Assembly (NCBI GenBank): GCA_019637695.1
Contig: JAHBVG010000009.1
Span: forward strand, 44,726 to 108,725
DNA length: 64,000 nucleotides
Origin: Caldilineaceae bacterium
GTDB lineage: Bacteria; Chloroflexota; Anaerolineae; Caldilineales; Caldilineaceae
Direction of reading: 5' to 3'
A program made the position numbers and the translations under genes. Position 1 is the stretch's first letter. Each line of letters opens with the position of its first letter. Positions 24,686 to 33,674 of the stretch are shown one piece after another. Under the pieces are notes generated by a model, which had not been told where the DNA came from, ran no database searches, and saw only the letters and a list, made by a program, of their open reading frames with translations.

Positions 24686-26386
24686 CTACCACACGCGCAG
24701 CATGGGCCAGATCAATTCCATGTCGCGGATCAATTGGAAGAGCATGGGGCCATAGCCAACGAGGATCAGGGCGAAAGCGCCGTCGAGCCAGGGCTTCCAA
24801 TTGTTCAGCCAGTCGGGGGTATGGGCGTCAGCGTCAAGCGCCTCGGCAACGGGCATCTCAACGGGTTCGCGCAGCTTCCTGCTTGCCAGCACTGTCCCCA
24901 GCATGACCACAAAAAAGAGGATAGCGCTGATTGTGAGCAAGAAGACGCCAAAGAGCATCTCCATGATCATAGGGTTCCAGGCGGCGTCGGCGTAAGGGGT
25001 TGATCCCAACATCGTGCGCCGAGGAGCGCCAAAGTGCAGCCCCAACAGATGAAAGCCATTGCCAAAAAGGATCATGCCAAAGAGCCAGGTCCACGCCTGC
25101 CCCAGCGCCAGGCGGCGGCTGAAGAGTCGTCTTCCGCTCAACTTGGGGACCAGCCAATAGGCAATGCCGAAGAAGGTGAGGGTCGTCGCCGAGCCAACTG
25201 TCAAATGAAAATGACCGGGGATCCATGTGGTGTTGTGGACGGCCAGGTTCATGTTGTACGAAGCGTTGGTGATGCCGCTGATGCCGCCAAAGGCAAAGAG
25301 GATCATGGCGAAGTTCTGCGCTGTGAAGGATGGATCACCCCACGGCAGCTTGCGGATCCACCCGAACCAGCCCTTGCCGCCGCGGGCGCGTCCGCCGGTC
25401 TCCAACGAAGCGGCCACAGTAAAGGCCGTGAGCAAACTGGGGAAGGCCACGCCGAAGGTCAACACCGCGTGGATAAACTTCCACGCCGCGGGGATGCCGG
25501 GATCGGTGTACTGATGGTGGAAGCCGAGCGGCGTCGATAGCAGCAAGAAGAGCCAGAAGACGAGGCGGGCCAGGTTCTCGCTGAAGATTTTGCCGCCAGC
25601 CTGTTTGGGAACCATCCCATACCAGGAGACGTAGGCGGGCAGCAGCCAGAAGTAGACGAGTGGATGGCCGGTGAACCAGAAGAGCGTGCGCCCCAACAGC
25701 GGATCCACACCGGGGATCCAGTTGAAGACGGCGGGCAGCAACAGGAAGAGGATCTCCGCGGCCACGCCAATCGTGCAGATCTGCCAGAGTACCATGGTGA
25801 TCAGCGACGACAGGGCAATGAAGGGCGTTTTCACGCCGGGGTTGTCCTTCTTCCACGCCCAGTAAGTAAAGTAGAAACTCCACCCTCCGATCCACGAGCC
25901 GACGACGACCAGGGTCAGGCCAATGTAAAATTTGGCGTCGGCCATCAACGGTGGGTAGAAGGTGTAGAGTACGGTGGCTGTATCCCCCAACAGCGGAATT
26001 GCCGTCAAAATCAGCCCTAGCGTCATCACCACAAAGCCGGCAATGCCCACCGCCGGATAACGCAGCGGACGTTCCAGACTGCGCGTCACCGTCATCGTGA
26101 AGAAACCAACGATGAAAAAGGTTGTCCACACCAGGGCGTTGAGTACACCGTGGATGGTCAACCCCTGATAGTAACTCTTGAGCGCAGGGGCGAGCATCGG
26201 GTAGAAATTGAAGCCGGCATGTTCCAGCCCCTGCAAGATGCCGATCAAAATACCGACGGCGAGCGCCGTCATGCCGATGCCGATATAACCGGCGGTCAAT
26301 CTATCTTCAACCACATATTTTGCTCTGGCAGATGCCCCGGTTTGGGGCGCAAGCCCAACAGGTTGGCCTAATGTCCCGACCGACAT
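24686..26386 (-). CDS. cbaA: Cytochrome c oxidase subunit I, ba3 type
   Basis: 566 residues with about 13 membrane helices. Heme/copper ligands are visible: GLTIHGVLNALV (low-spin heme His), WFTGHPLVYFWLLPAY (CuB His and Tyr), GFHHQYTDPG (CuB pair) and WIPGHFHLTVG (high-spin and low-spin heme His). The short D-channel region and overall length fit the B-type (ba3) branch. It reduces oxygen with cytochrome c and pumps protons. Final gene of the sco-coxIIa-cbaB-cbaA operon. Confidence 0.95.
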   Translation of the reverse strand: MSVGTLGQPVGLAPQTGASARAKYVVEDRLTAGYIGIGMTALAVGILIGILQGLEHAGFNFYPMLAPALKSYYQGLTIHGVLNALVWTTFFIVGFFTMTVTRSLERPLRYPAVGIAGFVVMTLGLILTAIPLLGDTATVLYTFYPPLMADAKFYIGLTLVVVGSWIGGWSFYFTYWAWKKDNPGVKTPFIALSSLITMVLWQICTIGVAAEILFLLLPAVFNWIPGVDPLLGRTLFWFTGHPLVYFWLLPAYVSWYGMVPKQAGGKIFSENLARLVFWLFLLLSTPLGFHHQYTDPGIPAAWKFIHAVLTFGVAFPSLLTAFTVAASLETGGRARGGKGWFGWIRKLPWGDPSFTAQNFAMILFAFGGISGITNASYNMNLAVHNTTWIPGHFHLTVGSATTLTFFGIAYWLVPKLSGRRLFSRRLALGQAWTWLFGMILFGNGFHLLGLHFGAPRRTMLGSTPYADAAWNPMIMEMLFGVFLLTISAILFFVVMLGTVLASRKLREPVEMPVAEALDADAHTPDWLNNWKPWLDGAFALILVGYGPMLFQLIRDMELIWPMLRVW

Positions 26387-26476
26387 ATCTCTTTCTCCTC
26401 TTCAAAATTCAGGTTTATACCCAGGTGGAAGAGTTCCTCTGTAAGCGCCCGCCGTGGGCAGTACAGAGTCCTGCCT

Positions 26477-26950
26477 TTACTCAACGATGATCTGAGCGTA
26501 CATGGTATGGTGCAACGTGCCGCAATACTCGTGGCAGATGATGTTGTAGGTTCCCGGCCTGGCGAAGGTGGTCTTCAATTTGGCCACCTGCCCCGGCAAC
26601 ACCATCATGTTGATGTTGGTATCGACGATTTTGAAGCCGTGCTGCACATCGCGGCTGGTGACATAGAACGTCACTTCTGATCCCACCGGGACACGCATCT
26701 CGTTAGGGACGAAGCTCCAGATCTGGGATAAGATGTACGCTTCATATTTGCCAGGAGCCAGCTCACGCAGACCCGGCTCTGCCCACGGGCTGCCTGGTTC
26801 GCTCAACGCTTTAGGGTCAACCCGCTGGTAAGCCGAGGGAACCTGAATGCCGCTGGCAACACCAGCGACGATCACCGCGCCAATAAAGGCGATCAAAATC
26901 AGGATCGTAATGCGGATCCAAGCCTGTTCATAACGGTCGACGTGTATCAC
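26477..26950 (-). CDS. cbaB: Cytochrome c oxidase subunit II, ba3 type (CuA)
   Basis: 157 residues from GTG 26950, with GAGAGGAG upstream. One N-terminal membrane helix, then a cupredoxin domain with complete CuA ligands: DVQHGF (His) and CHEYCGTLHHTM (Cys, Cys, His, Met). Shares GTGA with the stop of the subunit IIa gene, so the two are translationally coupled. A much longer upstream frame exists but has no family similarity. It receives electrons from cytochrome c and passes them to subunit I. Confidence 0.93.
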   Translation of the reverse strand: MIHVDRYEQAWIRITILILIAFIGAVIVAGVASGIQVPSAYQRVDPKALSEPGSPWAEPGLRELAPGKYEAYILSQIWSFVPNEMRVPVGSEVTFYVTSRDVQHGFKIVDTNINMMVLPGQVAKLKTTFARPGTYNIICHEYCGTLHHTMYAQIIVE

Positions 26951-27066
26951 TGAGTTGCTCCTCTCGCCAACACGGTGAGATAAACATTGCCCCACAGGGC
27001 CAGGATGATAAAGGCGTAGATGATCATCAGCGCAATCGCCCCTTTCGGGGTATCGGGATCTTTCAC
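26947..27066 (-). CDS. cbaD: Cytochrome c oxidase subunit IIa (CoxIIa), 39-residue membrane peptide
   Basis: GTG at 27066 with GGAGG seven bases upstream; 39 residues: a short charged start (MKDPDTPKGA), one hydrophobic helix (IALMIIYAFIILALWGNVYL) and a basic tail ending LARGATQ. Length, single helix and the KPKG/PKGA-type start match subunit IIa of ba3 oxidases, which completes the helix missing from subunit II. Its stop overlaps the cbaB start. Too short for most gene finders. Confidence 0.8.
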   Translation of the reverse strand: MKDPDTPKGAIALMIIYAFIILALWGNVYLTVLARGATQ

Positions 27067-27099
27067 AGCGGCCTCCTCTCCAAACAAAATCGTGATGGA

Positions 27100-27825
27100 T
27101 TATGGATAACAAACAAAGAGATGTGCGGCTTCATACGCATAGCGGGTGATCCCGGTGCTGTTGATCGCCTCGGTGAGGAGTAGATCCAGATCGCGCAGGA
27201 CTTCCGCTTGTGTGGGCAGGGTAAGGCGATAGTGCCGCCGCAAAATGCCTACGCCATCCACAATCAAAATGGATGGTTCCACCTTGAGCGTTCTGCTGGC
27301 GTCGGCGGCGTAATAGGTATCCATTCCCGCGCCCACCACCATTTTCACGTGATCGGCGTCGCCGGTGAGCAGATGCCAGCGCGTGGTGTCGATCCCCTGG
27401 GCGCGGGCGAAATCGCGCAGCGCTTCGGGCGTATCCCGCTCAGGATCGACGGAAATCGTCACCAGATCAATGGGGATCTCTGTGGGGATGCGGCTCAACT
27501 GTTCCTGAATCCCGGCCATGAGCGCCCAGGAATCGGCGCACTCCTCGCCGCAATGGGTGAAGGCCATGTTGTAGATCACAATGTGGCCGCGCAGATTCTC
27601 GTGCGAAACGCGATCCCCATTTTGGTTGATCAAAAGATAACCGGGGGCCAGGCGGATGCGCGGCAGCACCAACACCGGGCGCATCGTCACAAACAACAAA
27701 ATCGCCACCAACGGCAAGGCGAGCAGAACATAGAGTAGTTTTGATTTTTGGAAAAATACCGAGGATCGCTCAATTGGATGAGCGTGAACAGTGGCCAAGT
27801 TTCCCCCCAAACATGGCATTGTCAT
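27100..27825 (-). CDS. SCO1/SenC-type copper chaperone
   Basis: 241 residues. A membrane anchor (about 30-50, LLYVLLALPLVAILLFVTM) is followed by a thioredoxin fold. The copper-binding motif appears as FTHCGEECADSW (family usual CxxxC), with TGDADHV for the distant His. It lies at the head of the ba3 oxidase operon and most likely loads CuA. The exact start is uncertain as no ribosome site precedes the ATG at 27825. Confidence 0.88.
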   Translation of the reverse strand: MTMPCLGGNLATVHAHPIERSSVFFQKSKLLYVLLALPLVAILLFVTMRPVLVLPRIRLAPGYLLINQNGDRVSHENLRGHIVIYNMAFTHCGEECADSWALMAGIQEQLSRIPTEIPIDLVTISVDPERDTPEALRDFARAQGIDTTRWHLLTGDADHVKMVVGAGMDTYYAADASRTLKVEPSILIVDGVGILRRHYRLTLPTQAEVLRDLDLLLTEAINSTGITRYAYEAAHLFVCYP

Positions 27826-28070
27826 AAAATTGCGCGTGTCAGGTATAGATATATAGGCATTGGCCTATCAGAGACACCCGACAAATGTTGAGTCGAACGG
27901 CTGGTCAGGTGACTAGTCGCTTCAAAACGCGCCATATGCACACCAAATTCCCACCCGCTCAAAATCGTATGCTGGATTACTATCCTATGCTATTTTGTGT
28001 AGAACAGCAACCGCAGATGCGTAAGGATGCGGTTTGAGTGAGAGTTGCAATTTGGCAGGGAACATGCATG
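27826..28070. other. Divergent intergenic region, oxidase operon/PIN toxin pair
   Basis: No gene. An inverted repeat ATAGGC-ATTG-GCCTAT around 27853-27868 sits in A/T-rich sequence upstream of the SCO gene and could be a regulator site. The oxidase promoter itself could not be defined with confidence. Confidence 0.4.
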
Positions 28071-28099
28071 TTGTTGCTACTGTCTCGCTGAGTTATAAT
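28071..28099 (+). promoter_or_regulatory. Promoter of the 28143 toxin-antitoxin pair
   Basis: TTGTTG at 28071-28076, 17-bp spacer, TATAAT at 28094-28099. The operator palindrome begins inside the -10 box. Confidence 0.7.
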
Positions 28100-28119
28100 T
28101 GCACGTAAATACGTGCAAT
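28098..28119 (+). promoter_or_regulatory. Palindromic operator of the toxin-antitoxin pair
   Basis: ATTGCACGT-AAAT-ACGTGCAAT, a perfect 9-bp inverted repeat with a 4-bp centre overlapping the -10 and the start point. A ribbon-helix-helix antitoxin bound here would block transcription, the usual autoregulation of such loci. Confidence 0.75.
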
Positions 28120-28142
28120 TGCATTTAGACGGGAGCGCGACC

Positions 28143-28388
28143 ATGATTGAGAAACAGAATGTAACACTGTCGATCCCCAAGAATCTGCTACATAAAGCGA
28201 AGATCGTCGCCACGGAACAGGAAACTTCATTGTCAGGCCTAATGATCGCGTTGCTAACGGAGTTAGTGGAAGAGAAAGAGCAGTATGACGCCGCAAAACA
28301 GCGTTATCTAGCCTTACTTGCTGAAGATGATGACCTGGGTACTGGAGGCAGTATCACCTGGGCGCGTGAGTCTTTACATGAACGTTAA
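28143..28388 (+). CDS. Antitoxin, ribbon-helix-helix type
   Basis: 81 residues from ATG 28143 with GGGAG upstream. N-terminal beta strand QNVTLSIPKNLLHKAKIVAT and following helix match a ribbon-helix-helix DNA-binding unit; the acidic C-terminal part would wrap the toxin. It overlaps the toxin start by 11 nt. Promoter and palindrome upstream suggest that it represses its own operon. Confidence 0.82.
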   Translation: MIEKQNVTLSIPKNLLHKAKIVATEQETSLSGLMIALLTELVEEKEQYDAAKQRYLALLAEDDDLGTGGSITWARESLHER

Positions 28389-28818
28389 GACGAGTCACCA
28401 ATTTATTGACACGAATATCCTGGTTTATGCACATGATGCTTCTTCAGGTGCAAAACATGGCGTCGCACAGTCGTTGTTACACGAGCTTTGGCACACAAAA
28501 AGCGGGTGTGCGAGCATTCAAGTACTGCAAGAGTTCTATGTCACGGTGACTCGCAAAGTTGCAAAGCCCTACACTTCTGATAAAGCTGCGCAGATCATTT
28601 ACGAATTGGGGCACTGGCAAGTACATAGTCCGACAGTAGAAGATATTCAAGCGGCTATCTCGACTCAGTCTCGATACAATATCTCATTTTGGGATGCAAT
28701 GATTGTCCGCAGCGCAGTTCGGTTGGGTTGCGAAACACTTTGGTCTGAGGATTTGAACGCGGGGCAGCGATATGAAACAGTTCTTGTGCAGAATCCGTTC
28801 CATCCCTACGGAACGTAG
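28378..28818 (+). CDS. PIN-domain ribonuclease toxin (VapC class)
   Basis: 146 residues. PIN acidic residues are all visible: FIDTNILVYAHD (first Asp), VLQEFYVTV (Glu), SFWDAMIV (Asp) and LWSEDLNAG (fourth acidic). The ATG at 28378 overlaps the antitoxin. The toxin would cleave RNA when free of its antitoxin. It appears intact. Confidence 0.9.
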   Translation: MNVKTSHQFIDTNILVYAHDASSGAKHGVAQSLLHELWHTKSGCASIQVLQEFYVTVTRKVAKPYTSDKAAQIIYELGHWQVHSPTVEDIQAAISTQSRYNISFWDAMIVRSAVRLGCETLWSEDLNAGQRYETVLVQNPFHPYGT

Positions 28819-28837
28819 CATCCTCTGCTCCTACAAG

Positions 28838-28868
28838 TTGGATCAAAGTTCCATCTCTGCGCTATACT
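28838..28868 (+). promoter_or_regulatory. Probable proB promoter, leaderless spacing
   Basis: TTGGAT, 19-bp spacer, TATACT at 28863-28868. Only seven bases separate the -10 from the ATG at 28876, exactly as at tilS. The spacer is longer than ideal, so confidence is moderate. Confidence 0.4.
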
Positions 28869-28875
28869 CTCCTGC

Positions 28876-29979
28876 ATGTACAAACGTGTCGTCGTAAAAC
28901 TTGGAACCAGTGTATTGACCGGCGGATCGCGCTATCTCAACCGTCCGCAGATGGTGGAATTGGCGCGCCAATGTGCGGAACTCCACCGCCAGGGCTGTGA
29001 TATTTTGATCTGCACATCGGGCGCGGTGGCTGCCGGGCGCGCCGAACTCAACTTTCCCCAATTGCCGCCCACCGTCGCCAGCAAACAGATGTTGGCCGCC
29101 GTGGGTCAGAGCCGATTGATGTTCATGTGGGAGCAATTTTTCGACATCTACGGCATTCATGTCGGCCAGATTTTGATCACCCGCGCCGACACCGAGAACC
29201 GCCGCCGCTTCCTCAACGCGCGCGACGCCATCGGCGCGCTGCTATCGCACAAGATTGTCCCGATTGTCAACGAGAATGACGCCGTCGCCACCGAGGAAAT
29301 CAAGGTTGGGGACAACGACAACCTCTCGGCGCTGGTCGCCATTCTGGCTGACGCCGATCTGTTGCTCTTGATTACCGATCAACCTGGCCTCTTTACCGCC
29401 GATCCGCGCACAGATCCGAACGCCCAGTTGATCCCCGAAGTGCATACGATTGATGAATCGTTGAAACGGCTGGCAAGCGGCAGCAAAAGCGGATTGGGTG
29501 TGGGCGGGATGATCACCAAGTTGCAGGCTGCCGACATTGCTCGCCGCGCCGGCGCGGATGTCATGATCGCCGCCGGCAGCGTACCCAATGTGATCCTGCG
29601 CGCCGTTGCCGGGGAACCCGTGGGGACGCGCTTCCCCGCCATTCAATCGCCGGTGGAAAATCGCAAACGCTGGATTCTGGCTGGGCCAGCATCGGCAGGG
29701 ACCGTCATGGTTGACACAGGCGCAGCACACGCCCTCCGTCACAGCGGACGCAGTTTGCTGCCCGCCGGCGTCACCGCCGTGGAAGGGTCCTTCGAGCGTG
29801 GGGATACTGTCTTTGTGCGCGAGGTGGATGGTCCTGTCCTGGCGCGCGGCATCTCGCGCTATGACAGCGACGATCTCAAACGCATCCGCGGCTGCCAATC
29901 GATAGAGATCAACAATGTACTCGGCTACACCTATGGATCGGTGGCGATCCACCGCAATGATATGATTTTGTTGGAATAG
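28876..29979 (+). CDS. proB: Glutamate 5-kinase
   Basis: 367 residues. Amino-acid kinase domain with [12 protein letters not shown] at the start, [27 protein letters not shown] and [13 protein letters not shown]; a C-terminal PUA domain spans about 275-360. Catalyses ATP-dependent phosphorylation of glutamate, the first step of proline synthesis. Directly followed by proA, the next enzyme. No ribosome site is evident and the -10 box is adjacent, so the mRNA may be leaderless. Confidence 0.95.
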   Translation: MYKRVVVKLGTSVLTGGSRYLNRPQMVELARQCAELHRQGCDILICTSGAVAAGRAELNFPQLPPTVASKQMLAAVGQSRLMFMWEQFFDIYGIHVGQILITRADTENRRRFLNARDAIGALLSHKIVPIVNENDAVATEEIKVGDNDNLSALVAILADADLLLLITDQPGLFTADPRTDPNAQLIPEVHTIDESLKRLASGSKSGLGVGGMITKLQAADIARRAGADVMIAAGSVPNVILRAVAGEPVGTRFPAIQSPVENRKRWILAGPASAGTVMVDTGAAHALRHSGRSLLPAGVTAVEGSFERGDTVFVREVDGPVLARGISRYDSDDLKRIRGCQSIEINNVLGYTYGSVAIHRNDMILLE

Positions 29980-30012
29980 ACCGCGGACTGCAGACCGTAG
30001 ACGGCGGACGAA
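29978..30012. repeat. Short heptamer repeat, proB-proA spacer
   Basis: Words accgcgg/actgcag/accgtag/acggcgg run in tandem with a 7-bp period directly after the proB stop. Same word family (acggcag) as the array inside the gene at 56915. Confidence 0.7.
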
Positions 30013-30037
30013 TTCGAGGCATTTTCAGGAGAGAGCC

Positions 30038-31345
30038 ATGATGATAACCGTAGAAGTACCCACACAGGCCCATATGGATCGGAGCGTTGATCTACAAGTA
30101 ATGGGGCGGGCGGCGCGGATCGCCAGCCGTCAACTTGCCACGCTGACCGCGGCGCGTAAAAATGAAACCTTGCGCGCCATTGCCGACGAGTTGGAGGCGC
30201 AGGCCGAAACCGTGATGGCGCAGAATGCGCTGGACATTGCTGATGGCCGCGCCAACGGGCTTTCCGACGCATTGATCGACCGGCTGCTGCTGACCCGCGA
30301 ACGCATCGCCGAGCTGGCTGCGGATGCGCGCAGGGTGGCCGATCTGCCGGATCCTGTGGGGGCGGAGATCGAAAACCGGCTGCTGCCCAACGGCATCCGC
30401 CTGAGCCGCCGCCGCATCCCCATTGGGGTACTCGGCGTCATCTACGAAGCGCGGCCCAATGTCACCATCGACATTGCCACCCTCTGCCTCAAGACGGGCA
30501 ACGCCGTCATTTTGCGCGGCGGCAAAGAGACACTGCGCAGCAATTTAGCGCTGATCGGCGTAATCTCTTCGGCGCTGGAGAAATGTGGCCTCCCTCAGAG
30601 CGCCATCCAAGCTATCGCCAGCCCAGATCGGGCGCTGGTGACCGAACTCCTGCGTCTCGATCAATTTGTAGATATGATTATCCCACGCGGCGGCAACGCG
30701 CTGCACAAGCTCTGCCGCGAACAGGCCACCATCCCCGTGATCACAGGCGGCGTCGGCATCTGCCATCTCTACGTGGATGTGAGCGCGGATCAGGAGCGTT
30801 CGCTGGATGTGATCGAAAACGGGCGGGTGCAGCGTCCCAGCGTCTGCAATTCACTCGACACGGTGCTGGTCAACCGCGCGATTGCCGCAGAATTCCTGCC
30901 CAAACTTGCCCGCCGTATGGCCGAAAAAAAGGTGGAACTGCGCGCCACACCCGACGCGCTTCCCCATTTGATCGGACAAGGTGCGCAGGTGATCGAAGCG
31001 GGACCGGATGATTTCGACACCGAGTGGATGACGCTGATCCTGGGCGTCAAAATTGTGGACACCCTTGACGAGGCCATCGAACACATCCAGGAACACAGCA
31101 TGGATCACTCGGACGGCATCCTCAGCAACGATTGGCAGAACATCACCCGCTTCGTCAACGCCATCAACTCGTCGGCGGTCTTTGTTAACGCCAGCACCCG
31201 CTTTAACGACGGCGGGCAGTTTGGCCTCGGCGCAGAAGTAGCTGTAAGTACCCAAAAACTCCACGCCCGCGGACCGATGGGATTGGAAGAGTTGACCACC
31301 TACAAGTGGATCGCCGTGGGCGACATGCACGTGCGCACTTCATGA
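30038..31345 (+). CDS. proA: Gamma-glutamyl phosphate reductase
   Basis: 435 residues, ribosome site AGGAGAG. Aldehyde-dehydrogenase-like fold with [43 protein letters not shown] loop ([12 protein letters not shown]) and catalytic Cys in [17 protein letters not shown]-dependent reduction of glutamyl phosphate to the semialdehyde of proline synthesis. Its stop overlaps the murI ATG (ATGA), tying proline and peptidoglycan precursor genes in one operon. Confidence 0.95.
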   Translation: MMITVEVPTQAHMDRSVDLQVMGRAARIASRQLATLTAARKNETLRAIADELEAQAETVMAQNALDIADGRANGLSDALIDRLLLTRERIAELAADARRVADLPDPVGAEIENRLLPNGIRLSRRRIPIGVLGVIYEARPNVTIDIATLCLKTGNAVILRGGKETLRSNLALIGVISSALEKCGLPQSAIQAIASPDRALVTELLRLDQFVDMIIPRGGNALHKLCREQATIPVITGGVGICHLYVDVSADQERSLDVIENGRVQRPSVCNSLDTVLVNRAIAAEFLPKLARRMAEKKVELRATPDALPHLIGQGAQVIEAGPDDFDTEWMTLILGVKIVDTLDEAIEHIQEHSMDHSDGILSNDWQNITRFVNAINSSAVFVNASTRFNDGGQFGLGAEVAVSTQKLHARGPMGLEELTTYKWIAVGDMHVRTS

Positions 31346-32178
31346 ATACCCGTCCCATCGGCGTCTTCGATTCGGGCGTGGGTGGGCTCAGCGTCCTCCG
31401 CGAGTTGCTGCGACTCATGCCCGACGAATCCTATGTCTATTTGGGCGACTCGGCGCGGGTGCCCTACGGCACCAAATCGGCGGAGACGGTGCGCCTCTTC
31501 GCCGGCCAATGCACCCGGTTTTTGCTCGACCAGGGCGTGAAGTTGATCGTGGTCGCCTGCAATACAGCTTCGGCGGTGGCGCTGGACGAGATCCGCGCCG
31601 CTGTGGATGTGCCGGTGGTGGGGATGATCGAACCGGCAGCGGCGGCGGCGCTGCGCTCTACGCGCAGTGGGCAGATCGGCGTCATCGGCACGCGCGGAAC
31701 GGTCAACAGTCGGGCGTACCCGGTCGCCATCCAGGCGTTGAACGGCTCTGCCCCAGCGCCCACTGTCCATAGTTTCGCCTGTCCTCTTTTTGTGCCGCTG
31801 GTCGAGGAAGGGTGGATCGATCACCCGGCGACACGGTTGGTGGCAAAGGACTATCTTTCTGAGTTATTCTCCGCCAGCGATACCATCGATACCCTGGTGC
31901 TGGGCTGCACCCACTATCCACTGCTCAAACCCCTGCTCCATGCACTCCTCCCCAACGTCCGTCTGATCGACTGCGGCGAATACGCCGCCCACGTCGCCCA
32001 AACTTTACTTGCCCAACATGACACGCTCACCCCACAAACCACCCATGCGGACGCTCCTCGCGTGCGCTTCTGCCTCACCGATGTGCCGCCTGCCTTTGTC
32101 GCCATCGCCGAACGCTTCCTGGGCTTTGGGGTGGCCGATGTGGAGCGCGTGGGGATCGATCATCTTGAGATTACGTGA
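31342..32178 (+). CDS. murI: Glutamate racemase
   Basis: 278 residues from ATG 31342, overlapping proA. The family start [17 protein letters not shown] is followed by [11 protein letters not shown], the two catalytic Cys in [10 protein letters not shown] and [10 protein letters not shown], and a C-terminal helix-rich end. Makes D-glutamate for cell-wall synthesis, using the same amino acid as proB. A longer in-frame start inside proA is unlikely. Confidence 0.95.
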   Translation: MNTRPIGVFDSGVGGLSVLRELLRLMPDESYVYLGDSARVPYGTKSAETVRLFAGQCTRFLLDQGVKLIVVACNTASAVALDEIRAAVDVPVVGMIEPAAAAALRSTRSGQIGVIGTRGTVNSRAYPVAIQALNGSAPAPTVHSFACPLFVPLVEEGWIDHPATRLVAKDYLSELFSASDTIDTLVLGCTHYPLLKPLLHALLPNVRLIDCGEYAAHVAQTLLAQHDTLTPQTTHADAPRVRFCLTDVPPAFVAIAERFLGFGVADVERVGIDHLEIT

Positions 32179-32261
32179 TTGGGATTGGGGCTATCCTTCT
32201 TTTCAACCTTTGCGTTGACTTTCCGTGAAGGCGCAAATGTCAGGATTCAGGCGGGGTGCGA

Positions 32262-32301
32262 AAGTGCCGGGGACTTTTCGCTTGTAAAGTCCCCGGCACT
32301 T
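32262..32301. repeat. Perfect 16-bp inverted repeat, copy 1
   Basis: Arms 32262-32277 and 32286-32301 (AAGTGCCGGGGACTTT and its complement) around an 8-bp loop, between murI and the zinc-ribbon gene. An arm-identical copy exists at 52307-52348. Could act as a terminator for murI, since T residues close the left arm. Confidence 0.85.
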
Positions 32302-32385
32302 GGGAAATGCACCCATTTCAAGCGCAGATCTTTGCCCATGACTCCTTTCTGTGCTACGATTTTTCTTCACCTGAAAGGAGGTTGA

Positions 32386-32589
32386 ATGAACTGTCCCAAT
32401 TGCAACACGTGGAACCCCGACGATAAAGATGTTTGCTGGCGCTGCCAGACGCCGATGCCCAAACCCGTGGTCAAAGAGAAGCGCAAACCCATTGTCTTTC
32501 TGGGGCTGCCGCTCTGGGCCTGGATCGTAGTGCTGGTCATCTTCCTGGTGCCGATGCTCGGCCAATGTTTCATGCTGCCGCCCGGCTAA
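32386..32589 (+). CDS. Zinc-ribbon membrane protein, small
   Basis: 67 residues with a very strong ribosome site (AAAGGAGG). N-terminal CPNC and CWRC form a zinc ribbon. A basic linker is followed by one membrane helix (IVFLGLPLWAWIVVLVIFLV). No enzyme domain. Similar tiny zinc-ribbon anchors are common in this phylum, function unknown. Immediately upstream of the LCP gene by 18 nt, so possibly one transcript. Confidence 0.8.
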   Translation: MNCPNCNTWNPDDKDVCWRCQTPMPKPVVKEKRKPIVFLGLPLWAWIVVLVIFLVPMLGQCFMLPPG

Positions 32590-32607
32590 AGGTTTTGAGC
32601 TTCACCG

Positions 32608-33588
32608 ATGAGCCGAACACATCCCCTGCGTCGCCGCCGCGCTACACGCAAACCTCAGCAGATTGAGGCTGGCGTTGCCCTGCCGCCGCAGACCGAAAGA
32701 GGTTGTCGCAGCGCCGGGTTGGCGTTGCTTCTGCTCTTGGTGCTTCTCCCTTTGCTGGCGGCGGCCTTTTTGTGGCTGGCCCCAGGCCAATCGGCGCAGA
32801 CCTTCCTGATCGCGGGTATCGATCAGCGGCCCGATGAAACTGGCCCGGCACGCGCCGATGTAATCGTAATCATGCAGATCGATCCCGGCGTGAATCGGGT
32901 TGCGCTGATGAGCGTCCCACGCGATCTATGGTTGCCCCAGCCTGACGGCGTCACCAATCGCGTCAACACGGCGCTGGTGAGAGGCTACCGCGCCAGCGAT
33001 CCAGAGGCGGGTCCGCGCTATTTGGCGCAGACGCTGGCCGCCAATTTTGGTCTGCCCCTCAATGGCTATTTCATCCTCAATTTTGAAGCCTTTGTGGATG
33101 TCGTCAACGCAGTGGGCGGGATCGATGTGGATGTGCCAGCGCCCATCGTCGATACCGCCTACCCCACCGAGGATTACGGCGTGCAGACGATCCGCTTTGA
33201 GACCGGGCCACAGCACATGGATGGCGAACGGGCCTTGATCTACGTGCGTACTCGCCATCAGGATAGCGACTTTGGCCGCGCCGCACGCCAGCAACAGCTC
33301 ATCCGCGCTGTGGCCGAAAAGATCCGCTCGCCGCTCAACTGGATACGCATCCCTGCGGTCATGATCGCCATCGGGCGGAATGTGCAGAGCGATGTGCCGT
33401 TGACCCAGTGGCCGATTCTGGGACGAGCGGCCTCAATCCTCGCTGCCGGTGACGTAGATACCCTGATCCTCGATCAGAATTACGTCCAACCGTGGACGAC
33501 TGAAAGCGGCGCTGCTGTTCTCCTCCCCCGCTGGGATGCGATCAACCCAGCTTTACAACGACTCTTTACTGTCGGACGGAGGAATTAG
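32608..33588 (+). CDS. LytR-CpsA-Psr (LCP) family cell-wall ligase
   Basis: 326 residues. Basic N-terminus and one membrane helix (about 36-57), then an LCP domain: FLIAGIDQRPDE, RADVIVIMQIDPG, LMSVPRDLWLP, VNAVGGIDVDVPAPI and HMDGERALIYVRTRHQDSDF, all family hallmarks including the Arg and Asp residues that bind polyprenyl phosphate. LCP enzymes transfer polyprenyl-linked glycopolymers to peptidoglycan or proteins outside the membrane. Confidence 0.92.
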   Translation: MSRTHPLRRRRATRKPQQIEAGVALPPQTERGCRSAGLALLLLLVLLPLLAAAFLWLAPGQSAQTFLIAGIDQRPDETGPARADVIVIMQIDPGVNRVALMSVPRDLWLPQPDGVTNRVNTALVRGYRASDPEAGPRYLAQTLAANFGLPLNGYFILNFEAFVDVVNAVGGIDVDVPAPIVDTAYPTEDYGVQTIRFETGPQHMDGERALIYVRTRHQDSDFGRAARQQQLIRAVAEKIRSPLNWIRIPAVMIAIGRNVQSDVPLTQWPILGRAASILAAGDVDTLILDQNYVQPWTTESGAAVLLPRWDAINPALQRLFTVGRRN

Positions 33589-33589
33589 C

Positions 33590-33662
33590 AGATGCGGCAG
33601 TGGATGACCACCGACCGCAGACGGCAGACCACCAACATGCGCCGAACTACGAATCATGAATC
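33590..33662. repeat. Degenerate heptamer repeat spacer
   Basis: Words accgcag/acggcag/accacca followed by gaatcat/gaatcac in the 86-bp gap between the LCP and M42 genes. Related to the acggcag words at 29978 and 57646. Confidence 0.55.
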
Positions 33663-33674
33663 ACAGGAGTTTTC

